Assembly: GCF_002858935.1 (NCBI RefSeq)
Contig: NZ_PJRT01000002.1
Coordinates: 1 to 64,000, forward strand
DNA from: Pantoea endophytica
Lineage (GTDB): Bacteria > Pseudomonadota > Gammaproteobacteria > Enterobacterales > Enterobacteriaceae
Length of the DNA: 64,000 nt
Reading direction: 5' to 3'
The notes beneath the pieces are model-generated. The model did not search any database, was not told the origin of the DNA, and saw nothing but the letters and a program-made list of their open reading frames with translations. Within the stretch, counting starts at the first letter, position 1. Every line of letters begins with the position of its first letter. This document shows positions 36,939 to 46,013 of the stretch, piece by piece. The position numbers and the translations under genes are program-made.

Positions 36939-37103
36939 ATGAAACATTCACTCTCACAGCCGCCTCGCATTGATGCGGGGCTGTTCTTCCTGCGCCTTAC
37001 CGGCTGCCTGCTGCTGATCATTTTCACCACGCTGGCGCTGACCGGCCCCGGTCGCTGGCGCGTGTTTGGCGGCGTTTCGGAGGTTGTTCATGGCGCAGGT
37101 TAA
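36939..37103 (+). CDS. Small membrane protein (54 residues)
   Basis: ATG 36939 begins 3 nt after the amidohydrolase stop and the frame ends at TAA 37101-37103, overlapping the next gene's start by 14 bp in another frame. One strong hydrophobic helix spans GLFFLRLTGCLLLIIFTTLA (about residues 14-33), followed by TGPGRWRVFGG. The opening resembles the start of DoxX-type proteins, but it is too short to assign. Tight spacing supports translation by coupling. Confidence 0.5.
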   Translation: MKHSLSQPPRIDAGLFFLRLTGCLLLIIFTTLALTGPGRWRVFGGVSEVVHGAG

Positions 37104-38715
37104 TGACATTCATGACATCCCCGAGGCGGATCTGCCGCCCGTTTCGCAGACGGTTTCACCATGGCAGCCGCTGCGTCAGCGCGTGTTCCGCATGCTGTGG
37201 ATCGCTACCGTGGTATCCAATGTCGGTTCATGGATGAACGACGTAGGCGTTAACTGGACCATGCTGACACTGAGCGCCGATCCGCTCTCGGTGGCGCTGG
37301 TGCAGGCCGCCAGCAGCTTACCGATGTTTCTGTTTGCACTGCCGTCTGGCGTGATGGCGGATATCGTTGACCGGCGTAAATACCTGCTGTTCTCGCAAAT
37401 CTGGGTGTTTATTGCCGCCGCGAGCCTGACATTCCTTTCCTGGGCAGACCTGGTCACACCGATGGTGCTGCTGATTGCGGCGTTCCTGCTGAGTACCGGC
37501 GCGGCCATGAGTTCTCCGCCCTTCCAGGCCATCGTGCCGGATTTGGTCAGTAAGGAGGAGCTCGGCCCAGCGATTGCGCTTAACTCGCTCGGCATTAACA
37601 TCAGTCGCGCTATCGGCCCGGCGCTCGGCGGCCTGATTCTGTCGTTTGCCGGTCCGTGGATGGTGTTTCTGCTGAATGCGCTTTCGGTACTCTGCGTGTT
37701 TCTGGTGCTGTATGTGTGGCAAGCACAGCCCAGCGTGCAGCGTTTGCCGCCGGAGCACTTCTTCCCGGCGGTGCGTGCCGGCGTGCGCTATGTGCATGCT
37801 GCGCCGGTACTGCGCAATGTGCTGGTGCGCACCATCGCTTTCTTTGTGTTTGGCAGTGCCGGTTGGGCGCTGTTACCGCTGGTGGCTCGACGCGAACTGG
37901 GCCTCGGGCCCGGCGGCTACGGCATTATGCTGGGTTGCATCGGCATCGGCGCGATTTGCGGCGCGCTGCTGTTGCCGCGTATGCGCAAACGCTTTAATCC
38001 CGATCAGCTGATGGTACTGGCGAGCCTGATGTTTGCCATCACTCTGCTGGCGCTGGCGTTTATTCGTCACCTCTGGTTGCTGAATGCGTTCGAGTTCTTT
38101 ACCGGCTTTGCGTGGATTGCCGTGCTTTCCACCCTCAATCTTGGCGCGCAGCGCAGTGCCGCCAAATGGGTGAAAGCCCGGGCGCTGGCGGTCTATCTGA
38201 CGGTGTTTTTTGGCTCGATGACGTTAGGCAGCGCCATTTGGGGACAGCTGGCATCGACATTCAGCATCCCATTGTCACTGAATGTCGCCACCGTCGGCAT
38301 GCTGCTGGCGAGCCTGACGGTGCTGCGCTGGCGGCTGGATCAGGATCCGGATCTGAACCTCGACCTCAGCACGGTCAGCGATCCCTTGCCCGAGCTGGAG
38401 ATTCGTCACGATCGCGGGCCGGTGATGGTCAGCTATCATTATCAGATCAAGCGCAGTGATGCGCATGCCTTTGCGGTGTGCATGCAGGATATGCGTCGCG
38501 TCAGACGACGTGGTGGCGCGCTGAACTGGTCTCTGTACGAGGACATGCTGCAACCCGACATGTTTGTCGAGACCTTTGTGGTTGGCTCATGGATGGAGCA
38601 TCTGCGTCAGCGCGAGCGCTATACCATGAACGATCAAAAGATTCAGAACCGCGTGTTGGGATTTCATCAAGGCACTGCAGCTCCGGAAGTTCGTTATCTC
38701 GTGGCGCCTGAATAA
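37090..38715 (+). CDS. MFS transporter with monooxygenase-like C-terminal domain
   Basis: A 541-residue EntS-like (MFS_3) exporter. About 11-12 membrane helices span residues 35-420, with the MFS loop ADIVDRRKYLLFSQ between helices 2 and 3. Residues from about 435 are soluble (VMVSYHYQIKRSDAHAFAVC, then ALNWSLYEDMLQPDMFVETF), resembling the antibiotic-biosynthesis-monooxygenase fold found at the end of some MFS_3 members. ATG 37090 has GGAGG upstream. It probably exports or imports the compound handled by the amidohydrolase. Confidence 0.85.
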   Translation: MAQVNDIHDIPEADLPPVSQTVSPWQPLRQRVFRMLWIATVVSNVGSWMNDVGVNWTMLTLSADPLSVALVQAASSLPMFLFALPSGVMADIVDRRKYLLFSQIWVFIAAASLTFLSWADLVTPMVLLIAAFLLSTGAAMSSPPFQAIVPDLVSKEELGPAIALNSLGINISRAIGPALGGLILSFAGPWMVFLLNALSVLCVFLVLYVWQAQPSVQRLPPEHFFPAVRAGVRYVHAAPVLRNVLVRTIAFFVFGSAGWALLPLVARRELGLGPGGYGIMLGCIGIGAICGALLLPRMRKRFNPDQLMVLASLMFAITLLALAFIRHLWLLNAFEFFTGFAWIAVLSTLNLGAQRSAAKWVKARALAVYLTVFFGSMTLGSAIWGQLASTFSIPLSLNVATVGMLLASLTVLRWRLDQDPDLNLDLSTVSDPLPELEIRHDRGPVMVSYHYQIKRSDAHAFAVCMQDMRRVRRRGGALNWSLYEDMLQPDMFVETFVVGSWMEHLRQRERYTMNDQKIQNRVLGFHQGTAAPEVRYLVAPE

Positions 38716-38751
38716 GGCGCTTTCATTCATCGACATTAATAAGGCCGAAAC

Positions 38752-39573
38752 ATGAGCACATTTAAGACGCAGGATGGTACGCAGATTTATTTTAAAGATT
38801 GGGGTACCGGCAAGCCGGTGCTGTTCAGTCACGGCTGGCCGCTCGACGGGGATATGTGGGACAGCCAGCTGAATTTCCTGGCGGAGAAAGGCTATCGCGT
38901 TATCGCTTTTGATCGCCGCGGCTTTGGCCGTTCCGATCAACCGTGGGAAGGCTACAACTACGATACTTTTGCATCGGATATTAACGACCTGATTAGCCAT
39001 CTGGATCTGCAAAACGTGACGCTGGTGGGCTTCTCAATGGGTGGCGGCGATGTGGCGCGCTACATCAACAATTACGGCACAGCGCGCGTGGATAGCTTAG
39101 TGCTGTTGGGCGCGGTGACACCGATCTTCGGCAAGGCCGATGATTATCCGGCAGGCGTCGATTTGTCGGTGTTTGAAGGCATTCGTCAGGGCTTACGTAA
39201 AGATCGCGCGCAGTTCATCAGTGATTTTGCCACACCGTTTTACGGCACCAACGCCGGTCAAACGGTTTCAGAAGGCGCGCTGACGCAGACGTTGAATATT
39301 GCGCTGCTGGCGTCACTAAAAGGGACGATTGATTGTGTTACCGCGTTCTCGGAAACCGACTTCCGTCCTGATATGGCAAAAATCGACGTGCCGACGCTGG
39401 TGATTCACGGCAGCAACGACCAGGTCGTGCCGTTCGAAACCACCGGGAAGGTCGCCGCCGAGATGATCGCCGGCGCGCAGCTGAAAGTGTATGACAACGC
39501 ACCGCACGGCTTTGCGGTGACGCATACCGATCAGCTCAACGCCGATCTGCTGACGTTCCTGCAATCGCTTTAA
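38752..39573 (+). CDS. Alpha/beta hydrolase, non-haem chloroperoxidase type
   Basis: A 273-residue cytoplasmic alpha/beta hydrolase. The nucleophile elbow GFSMGG holds Ser95, the acid is in VIHGSNDQVVP, and the His is in NAPHGFAVTH. Residues FSHGWPLDGDMWD form the oxyanion region. Close relatives act as esterases or perhydrolases, so the in vivo role is unclear. It is 36 bp downstream of the MFS gene and may be its operon partner. Confidence 0.9.
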   Translation: MSTFKTQDGTQIYFKDWGTGKPVLFSHGWPLDGDMWDSQLNFLAEKGYRVIAFDRRGFGRSDQPWEGYNYDTFASDINDLISHLDLQNVTLVGFSMGGGDVARYINNYGTARVDSLVLLGAVTPIFGKADDYPAGVDLSVFEGIRQGLRKDRAQFISDFATPFYGTNAGQTVSEGALTQTLNIALLASLKGTIDCVTAFSETDFRPDMAKIDVPTLVIHGSNDQVVPFETTGKVAAEMIAGAQLKVYDNAPHGFAVTHTDQLNADLLTFLQSL

Positions 39574-39599
39574 CGGGAATAACATTAATCGGCCGGTTT

Positions 39600-39935
39600 G
39601 GCCTAATACTTGTCAGTTATGAAAGAGTTTGGCTTAAAGGCTGCATTAATCGTGCGGGCTCTGACACATCTGCTGCGTCACGCACTGAAGCGTCGAAGCG
39701 GGCCGGGGGCAATTTTGGGCCGGCAATTCGCAGCGCTGAACGAAGCGAGGAAGCCAGGAGAGCCCGCAGGACGCGGGCGAAAGGCGAAGCCGGGACAGGG
39801 AAGTCCCGTCTTCGCCGGTCCGTTAGGCTGACGAGCGAAGTGAAGGAACCGCGTTAGCGGCGCGAGGACAGCCGGCCCAAAAGTGCCACCGGCCTGCACA
39901 CTCGTCGTTGGCCTGGCTGACATGAGCATTAGGCC
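39600..39935. repeat. 336-bp self-complementary element with terminal inverted repeats
   Basis: No credible gene. GGCCTAATACTTGTCAG (39600-39616) is inverted, with small changes, at 39917-39935. Inside, TTTTGGGCCGGC (39713-39724) pairs perfectly with 39871-39882, and flanking GGGGGC/GCCACC extend the stem. Within that are GCCCGC-AGGAC-GCGGGC (39762-39778), a nested hairpin at 39783-39816, and more GC-rich stems. It may be a miniature transposable element or a structured RNA. Open frames on both strands (plus 39610-39831, minus 39678-39986) are by-products of high GC. Confidence 0.65.
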
Positions 39936-39963
39936 ATTTTGGCGGGCCTTTTGTGGCAGAGAA

Positions 39964-40452
39964 CTATTGCGGCGTGGCGGCAGCAAATTTCTCTAATGCC
40001 GCCCCGTCGAGCCGATAACGCACCCACTCATTTAACGGCAGCGCATCAATACTGAGATAGAAATCTCTGGCCGACTGATCCCAATCTAACGCGCTCCACT
40101 CAATGCGGTTGCACTGATGATTGACCGCGTGCTGCGCGACATACTGCAGCAGCGCTTTGCCTGCACCGAGGCCGCGAAAATTGGGCGAGAAGTACAAGTC
40201 TTCCATATAGAGTCCGCGACGCCCCAGCCACGCCGAGTAGCTGCGGGTAATCACTGCATACCCGGCGGTTATGCCATCAATCTCGCACATCAACGCCTCG
40301 CTATGGCTTTCGGGATTGAATAGCGTCGATCTGATCTCTTCCACGGTAGTTGATGACGGCTGTAATCCATGTTCATAAACCGACAACTCAGCAATCATAT
40401 CGTAAATGGCGTCCGCGTCTTCAGGATTGGCTGGCCGAATAGTCATCTTCAT
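39964..40452 (-). CDS. GNAT-family acetyltransferase, diamine-acetyltransferase-like
   Basis: A 162-residue GNAT enzyme. TIRPANPEDADAIYDMIAEL opens the fold, YMEDLYFSPNFRGLGAGKAL is the acetyl-CoA loop (RGLGAGK), and DWDQSARDFYLSIDA is motif B. This pattern is close to the spermidine/spermine acetyltransferase group, but the substrate is inferred. It is divergent from the LysR gene at 40548, a possible regulator. Confidence 0.88.
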   Translation of the reverse strand: MKMTIRPANPEDADAIYDMIAELSVYEHGLQPSSTTVEEIRSTLFNPESHSEALMCEIDGITAGYAVITRSYSAWLGRRGLYMEDLYFSPNFRGLGAGKALLQYVAQHAVNHQCNRIEWSALDWDQSARDFYLSIDALPLNEWVRYRLDGAALEKFAAATPQ

Positions 40453-40547
40453 GCATTATTTTCTTATTTAATCAGATTGATGCTGCCCAGCATAATAGGT
40501 ATTGTTCGATGAAATAAGTGCAATAAAATCAATGATAGGTGAATTTC

Positions 40548-41474
40548 ATGCATCATGTGCTGCGTCGACTGGACTTGAATCTCCTCCCCGTTTTCGACGC
40601 AGTTTTCAGACATCGTTCGGTCAGGCTGGCGGCGATTGAGCTCAGTTTGAGTACTTCCGCGTTAAGCCACGCGCTGTCCCGATTACGTGAGTTTTTTAAA
40701 GATCCGCTGTTCTACCGCGAAGGCCACAAAATGTGTCCCAGCGTTTATGCCTGCCAGCTGGCACCCTATATTGCCGAAACGTTAACCGGGTTAAATCGGC
40801 ATCTCAGTCCGCTGCAGCCTTTCGATCCGCTGACCAGTGATGACTGTTTTAGAATTGCGGTAACGGATTACACCGCTTTTTGTGTCTTTCCGCGGCTGAT
40901 GCATGCGCTGACTGATACGGCACCCAATCTGAGTTTTGAACTCTGCCATTTGCCGCATAATCCGGCGCTGATTGAATTACTGGCGGGTGAAATCGATATG
41001 GCGCTGAGTTTTAGCGAGCCGGATGGCATGCATCATCCCGATCTCGAAGAGACCGATTTATTCAGTGATGAATTTATGGTGATTGCCAATGCGCGACGCA
41101 GCAGTCTGAATCTTGACGACTATCTTGCCGCCGGGCATCTGGTGGTTACGCCATGGAATGAAAAGCAGGGATTGCTGGATTCCCATCTTGCGCGCATTGG
41201 CCTTAAACGCCGCATCGCCATCAGAACGCCGTCAATGCTGAGTGCGCCCTTTATTATCGCGGAAAGTGAATTGCTGATGGCGATCCCGTCTTTCGTTGCC
41301 AGTAAAATTAAACAGGCCGCCGATGTGACCTCATTCAGGCTGCCGTTTCCCGCGCCAAGGTTCACCGTGAAAATCTATTCACACAAACGCAGCGGTAAAC
41401 GGGAACCTACGGAATGGATTAAATCGATGATGGCTAAAACCATTACGCAGCAAGCGTACCGCTTCGAGGATTAA
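40548..41474 (+). CDS. LysR-family transcriptional regulator
   Basis: A 308-residue DNA-binding regulator. The N-terminal winged helix-turn-helix reads DLNLLPVFDAVFRHRSVRLA with LSTSALSHALSRLREFF as recognition helix; the substrate domain follows (FRIAVTDYTAF). The ATG at 40548 has TAGGTGA upstream; GTG 40539 is an alternative. Its target is unknown. The divergent acetyltransferase gene is the usual arrangement for a target. Confidence 0.92.
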   Translation: MHHVLRRLDLNLLPVFDAVFRHRSVRLAAIELSLSTSALSHALSRLREFFKDPLFYREGHKMCPSVYACQLAPYIAETLTGLNRHLSPLQPFDPLTSDDCFRIAVTDYTAFCVFPRLMHALTDTAPNLSFELCHLPHNPALIELLAGEIDMALSFSEPDGMHHPDLEETDLFSDEFMVIANARRSSLNLDDYLAAGHLVVTPWNEKQGLLDSHLARIGLKRRIAIRTPSMLSAPFIIAESELLMAIPSFVASKIKQAADVTSFRLPFPAPRFTVKIYSHKRSGKREPTEWIKSMMAKTITQQAYRFED

Positions 41475-41484
41475 CGGACGATTT

Positions 41485-41910
41485 TTACTGGTCTAAAAAT
41501 CGTCCGTGATAATCGGATTTAAGGGGGTAATGCTCGTTGTAGCGACCAAAAAGCCGATAACGATTTAGCGCAATGCGGTCGTAACAATAATTGCTGATAA
41601 CGTCAGGCATAAACCTCACGACTGACAACACGCGCCACGGCCACGGCATATAGTGCATGATGCGGAAAATTGCCTGCGCACGGAGCCAATGATTTTGTCC
41701 ATCAATCAAAACGATGGTGCGAATATCTTCATCTGGCAGACCGACAAAACGTAATAGCGCTTTCCCCTGCTCACTCTGAACCGCCGCAAAACGTACATGG
41801 CGTGGAATGCGGTGACGCAGGAGAAACATCACCCACGCGTTGCACAGTTTGCATACGCCGTCGTATAAAACGACCTGTTCTCCGGGATTTATCCCGGCTG
41901 GGTTTGTCAT
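41485..41910 (-). CDS. DCC-family thiol-disulphide oxidoreductase-like protein (DUF393)
   Basis: A 141-residue protein with the family's YDGVCKLCN motif, two Cys in a thioredoxin-like position. Biochemical role is unclear. Start chosen at ATG 41910: GAGGAGG lies 5 nt upstream, favouring it over the frame's first codon at 41928. It converges with the LysR gene and precedes nothing obvious in an operon. Confidence 0.85.
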   Translation of the reverse strand: MTNPAGINPGEQVVLYDGVCKLCNAWVMFLLRHRIPRHVRFAAVQSEQGKALLRFVGLPDEDIRTIVLIDGQNHWLRAQAIFRIMHYMPWPWRVLSVVRFMPDVISNYCYDRIALNRYRLFGRYNEHYPLKSDYHGRFLDQ

Positions 41911-41955
41911 CATCGCCTCCTCAACCATAGAGATGGTCGCAGCAGAAAAGCTGCG

Positions 41956-43014
41956 TTACGCCGCCTGCCACTCCGCCACCAGCGTGTTAATTAATTCTGC
42001 CGCCGGCATTTCCCGCGCCAGCGCGGCGCCCTGCCCGGCCCACTGCGCGCCAAAGCCGTGCGCGCCTTTGGCGGCGGCGGCAGCAGCGAGCGCTTTGCCC
42101 AGCGCGTAGGTGAGTGGATAAGGGGGAATGGCATCCTGCGCGAACTCGCGCGCCAGCTGGCAAAAATCGTTGGTGAGACATCTTGCCGATCGGCCAGAAA
42201 TGGCGGCAATCATCTCGGTGCTGTTGGCCTGCGCGCTTTTCAGCGCCTGACGGTATGCCGCATTGGCGGCGGATTCCGGGCACAGAATAAACGCGGTACC
42301 CAGCTGTACACCCGCCGCGCCCAGCTTGAGCATGGCAGCCATGCCCGCGCCATCCATCACGCCGCCGGCGGCAATCACCGGCAGCCGCGACGCCCGACGA
42401 ATCGCCTGCACCAGCGTAAAGGTGCTGAGCTGCTGATCGTCATTTTCTGGATGGAATATCCCGCGATGCCCGCCCGCCTCGATGCCCTGCGCCACAATAA
42501 AATCGATGTCGGCGGCTTCGATGGCGCCTGCTTCAGCAACGCTGGTGGCGCTGGCCAGCGTGATAATGCCGCGACCTTTCAAGCGCTGCACAACCCCGGC
42601 GGACGGCAACCCAAAATGGAAACTCACTGCGGCAGGTGCGGTGTCCAGCAGCACATCCAGCATCGCGTGGTTATCCACGAACGTTTGATAAATCTCTGAC
42701 AGCGCATCGGGCGGTGTCGCTTCATAGCGAGCAAACACCGGCTTGAAACGTGCGATCCACGCCTGTTCTTGCTGTGGATTGCGCTGCACCGGCGCGTGGC
42801 AGAAGACGTTGACGTTGATGGGCGCGGCTGTCAGGGCGAGCGTTTTGCGGATCATGCTATCCGCCTGTTGCGGCGTTGAGGCGCCCACGCTGATCGAACC
42901 CAGCGCCCCGCTGGTGCTCACCGCCGCCGCCAGTTCCGGCGTCGAGACGCCCGCCATCGGCGCCTGAATGATCGGATAGCGAAGGTTAAGGGTCTGACAC
43001 AGGATGTTGTTCAT
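41956..43014 (-). CDS. Nitronate monooxygenase
   Basis: A 352-residue FMN-dependent TIM-barrel enzyme that oxidises nitronates such as propionate-3-nitronate. YPIIQAPMAGVSTPEL is the FMN entry strand, VSFHFGLP is conserved, and QGIEAGGHRG contains the catalytic His of class I members. ATG 43014 (MNNILCQTLN) fits the family; the frame to 43083 overlaps the divergent promoter. It is divergent from a flavin reductase gene. Confidence 0.9.
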   Translation of the reverse strand: MNNILCQTLNLRYPIIQAPMAGVSTPELAAAVSTSGALGSISVGASTPQQADSMIRKTLALTAAPINVNVFCHAPVQRNPQQEQAWIARFKPVFARYEATPPDALSEIYQTFVDNHAMLDVLLDTAPAAVSFHFGLPSAGVVQRLKGRGIITLASATSVAEAGAIEAADIDFIVAQGIEAGGHRGIFHPENDDQQLSTFTLVQAIRRASRLPVIAAGGVMDGAGMAAMLKLGAAGVQLGTAFILCPESAANAAYRQALKSAQANSTEMIAAISGRSARCLTNDFCQLAREFAQDAIPPYPLTYALGKALAAAAAAKGAHGFGAQWAGQGAALAREMPAAELINTLVAEWQAA

Positions 43015-43123
43015 ATTATTGGCCTGTTGGTAAGAGGTAGCCGATAACATGCCGCGATTTTTCGGCTCGGTAAAGGCTGGCATCTACACTTAATGTGTCT
43101 GTACCTACAACAGGAGAATCCCG

Positions 43124-43678
43124 ATGCATAAAATCGACTTTCCGGTAAGCAAAGCGCGGAAGTATCTGGAGCCGGGTCCGGTGGTGCTGCTGAGTTCCCA
43201 GTTTGAGGATCATCGCGACATCATGACGCTCGGCTGGCACACCATTCTGGAGTTCTCGCCGTCGCTGGTTGGCTGCATGATTGCCGGCGGCAATTACAGC
43301 CATGAACTGATTCGCCAGAGCGGCCAGTGCGTGATTAACGTGCCGTCGGCCAATCTGGTGGACAGCGTGGTGGCGATCGGTAACAGCCACGGCGATCGTC
43401 TAGATAAGTTTGATGCCTTCAATCTGACACCCGAACCGGCAAGCGTGGTCAATGCGCCGTTAATCGGCGATTGCTTTGCCAGCTTTGAGTGCCAGCTGTA
43501 TGACGATTCCATGGTAGATAACTACAACTTCTTTATCTTTGAGATCGTTAAAGCGCATGTAGCTGAAACGCCGGAGTTTCCGCCGACGCTGCACTACACC
43601 GGCGAAGGACGCTTCAGCGTGATGAGCAATTTGCGGCTCGACAAGCGCGGCGACTTTAAGCCTGAAATGTTAATTTAA
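43124..43678 (+). CDS. Flavin reductase-like FMN-binding protein
   Basis: A 184-residue split-barrel flavin-binding protein (flavoredoxin/flavin reductase group). GPVVLLSSQFEDHRDIMTLG and the conserved N-terminal barrel and INVPSAN fit the family. It may supply or use reduced FMN. It lies 110 bp from the start of the divergent nitronate monooxygenase gene and shares its promoter region. The reductant is not known. Confidence 0.85.
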   Translation: MHKIDFPVSKARKYLEPGPVVLLSSQFEDHRDIMTLGWHTILEFSPSLVGCMIAGGNYSHELIRQSGQCVINVPSANLVDSVVAIGNSHGDRLDKFDAFNLTPEPASVVNAPLIGDCFASFECQLYDDSMVDNYNFFIFEIVKAHVAETPEFPPTLHYTGEGRFSVMSNLRLDKRGDFKPEMLI

Positions 43679-43741
43679 CTGCTTGAATTGATATGGGCTT
43701 GCCCCCACTTTGATTCTTTCGCCCTGACAGGAGTAGATATA

Positions 43742-44278
43742 ATGGCAACCGAATATGCGGTGATCGCAGGTGGCTGTTTCTGGTGTACTGAAGCAGTGTT
43801 TAAAGATGTGATTGGCGTGGAGTCAGTCGAGAGTGGATATACCGGCGGCGCACGCCCGAATCCAACCTACGAGCAGGTGTGCAGCGGTGCGACCGGCCAC
43901 GCAGAAGCGATTCGCATCGGTTTCGATCCAGAGCAGGTGAAGTACGGCGATCTGCTGGATATCAGCTTTGCCACCCACGATCCCACTACGCTCAACCGCC
44001 AGGGCAACGATGTTGGCACCCAATATCGCTCTGCGATTTTCCCGGCGAATGCTGAGCAGGAAGCCGAAGCGATTGCCGCGATTGCGCGCGCGCAGGAGAA
44101 TCTGAGCGATCCGGTAGTGACCACCATCGAGCCGCTGAAAGAGTGGTATGCGGCAGAAGGTTATCATCAGGATTATTGGCAAGGCGCGGGTCAGCGCAAC
44201 GGCTACTGCATGGCGGTAATCCCACCGAAACTGCAAAAGCTGCGTAAGAGCTTTGCGAATCGCGTTAAATCGAGTTAA
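43742..44278 (+). CDS. msrA: Peptide methionine sulfoxide reductase MsrA
   Basis: A 178-residue cytoplasmic repair enzyme that reduces methionine-S-sulfoxide. The catalytic motif GGCFWCTEAVF is near the N-terminus; GYTGG and YHQDYWQG are also conserved. The ATG at 43742 follows a GGAGT ribosome site; the frame extends upstream to 43688 without one. It is 63 bp after the flavin reductase gene. This is the short form of MsrA, unlike the 212-residue E. coli enzyme. Confidence 0.93.
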   Translation: MATEYAVIAGGCFWCTEAVFKDVIGVESVESGYTGGARPNPTYEQVCSGATGHAEAIRIGFDPEQVKYGDLLDISFATHDPTTLNRQGNDVGTQYRSAIFPANAEQEAEAIAAIARAQENLSDPVVTTIEPLKEWYAAEGYHQDYWQGAGQRNGYCMAVIPPKLQKLRKSFANRVKSS

Positions 44279-44297
44279 TTCAGTACCGCCAATGTCG

Positions 44298-44319
44298 AGG
44301 CCGCCACGAATGGCGGCCT
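44298..44319. terminator. Hairpin after msrA
   Basis: AGGCCGCC (44298-44305) pairs with GGCGGCCT (44312-44319), 20 nt after the stop. No strong T-tract, so a possible terminator only. Confidence 0.5.
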
Positions 44320-44387
44320 TACATGGTGCGCGACCTTCTTCTGTTTATCCGTCATAATATGTGCCCTCTTCTCCTCCGAGAGCGATC

Positions 44388-46013
44388 ATGTCTTCTTCAC
44401 AGCAAGGAACCGCGGCGCGCAAGCAGCCGATGAAGCTTAATACGCTGGTCACCCTGATGCTTAGCGCAGTGATTGTGCTGGTGCTGCTCAGCGTGCATAT
44501 GTTCTATTTTTTCCAGATTGGCGCAGCGACCCGCGCGCAGCTGGAGGACAAAGCCATGGCGGTGGCGCGCACGCTGGCCAAATTTCCTGAGATTCAGCAC
44601 GCGCTGATATTGCCGCCAAATGCCACCAGCATCCAACCCATTGCTAAAGCCGTGCAGGAGAGCAATAACCTGCTGTTTGTGGTGGTGACCAATATGGATA
44701 CCATCCGCTATTCGCACCTGAATCCTGAACTCATCGGCCAGCACTTTATTGGCACTGATATTGAGCCCGCGATACGCGGTCATGAAAACGTCTCCGTCAA
44801 TCAAGGTGTTCTGGGCCGGGCAATGCGCGTCTATACGCCGGTATATAATGCGCAGCATAAGCAAATTGGTGTCGTGGTAGTGGGCATTTCACTCAGCGCC
44901 GTTACCGATCAGATTAACCAAAGCCGCTGGAGCATCTTGTGGACTATCCTGATTGGCACCTTTGCGGGCGCCATCGGCACCCTGGTGCTGGTGCGTGTGT
45001 TGAAGCGCATCCTGTTTGGCCTCGAACCCTACGAAATTTCTACCCTGTTTGAACAGCGTCAGGCGATTCTCAACTCGCTAAAAGAAGGCGTGGTGGCGAT
45101 GGATGATCAGGCGCAGGTGACGCTGGTGAATCAGGCGGCGCGATCGCTGCTGAACGATTCAATGGGCACCATCAGCGGCGACCGCATCTACGATGCCTCA
45201 GTGATTGACGATCATCTGCGGGATGTGCTGCACAGCGGGCGGGCGCGGCGTGATGAAGAGTTGAATGTGAATGGCCGCGTGTTGCTAAGCAACACCGTAC
45301 CGGTGCGCACGCAGGGACGGATTATCGGCGCGGTCTGCACCTTCAGGGACAAGACGGAAATCAGTCAACTGATGCAGCGTCTGACGGGCATGGTAAACTA
45401 CGTCGATGCGCTGCGTGAGCGCTCGCACGAATTTATGAACAAGCTGCATGTGATCCTCGGCCTGCTGCACATGAAAAACTACACGCAGGTGGAAAGCTAC
45501 ATTCTCAAAACCGCCAATAATTACCAGACGGAGATCGGTTTCCTGCTCGATAAGATTAAGTCGCCGGTGATTGCTGGTTTCTTGCTGAGCAAAATCAACC
45601 GCGCGTCGGATTGCGGCCATCGCCTGACCATCAGCGATGCCAGCTTCCTGCCCGACAGCGGCAATGAGCAGCAGATGGCGGCGCTGATTACGGTGATCGG
45701 CAATCTGATTGAGAATGCGCTGGATGCGATGAGCGAGCAGGTAGAAGGCGAGATTCACGTGATGCTGCACTACCAAAACGGTTGGCTGACCTGTGAAGTG
45801 AGTGATGATGGTCCAGGCATTGAAGCCGATCATCTCAGCACCATTTTCGAAAAAGGCTTCTCCACCAAAGGTGAAAACCGCGGTGTCGGGCTGTTTCTGC
45901 TGCAGCAGCAAACCGAAAATATCGGTGGCAGCGTGAGTGTGGAGTCAGAACCCGGCGTGTTTACCCAATTTTTAGTCCAACTTCCCTGGGATGGAGGAAA
46001 CCAATCCGCATGA
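44388..46013 (+). CDS. dcuS: C4-dicarboxylate sensor kinase DcuS
   Basis: A 541-residue membrane sensor, very like E. coli DcuS (543). Helix 1 lies at about 20-42 and a periplasmic PAS domain binds fumarate or citrate (TIRYSHLNPELIGQHF, then MRVYTPVYNAQHKQIG). Helix 2 is at about 182-202, a cytoplasmic PAS follows (QRQAILNSLKEGVVAMDDQ), and the kinase has RERSHEFMNKLHVILGLLHM with the phospho-His. The G-box is DDGPGIE. ATG 44388 is used; 44361 lies upstream without support. It overlaps dcuR by 4 bp. Confidence 0.95.
   Translation: MSSSQQGTAARKQPMKLNTLVTLMLSAVIVLVLLSVHMFYFFQIGAATRAQLEDKAMAVARTLAKFPEIQHALILPPNATSIQPIAKAVQESNNLLFVVVTNMDTIRYSHLNPELIGQHFIGTDIEPAIRGHENVSVNQGVLGRAMRVYTPVYNAQHKQIGVVVVGISLSAVTDQINQSRWSILWTILIGTFAGAIGTLVLVRVLKRILFGLEPYEISTLFEQRQAILNSLKEGVVAMDDQAQVTLVNQAARSLLNDSMGTISGDRIYDASVIDDHLRDVLHSGRARRDEELNVNGRVLLSNTVPVRTQGRIIGAVCTFRDKTEISQLMQRLTGMVNYVDALRERSHEFMNKLHVILGLLHMKNYTQVESYILKTANNYQTEIGFLLDKIKSPVIAGFLLSKINRASDCGHRLTISDASFLPDSGNEQQMAALITVIGNLIENALDAMSEQVEGEIHVMLHYQNGWLTCEVSDDGPGIEADHLSTIFEKGFSTKGENRGVGLFLLQQQTENIGGSVSVESEPGVFTQFLVQLPWDGGNQSA

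Noticed and set aside
39610..39986. Small frames inside the structured element (plus 73 codons, minus 102 codons)
   Set aside because: Both fall over strong hairpins, have no family resemblance or ribosome site, and are better explained by the GC-rich inverted repeats.
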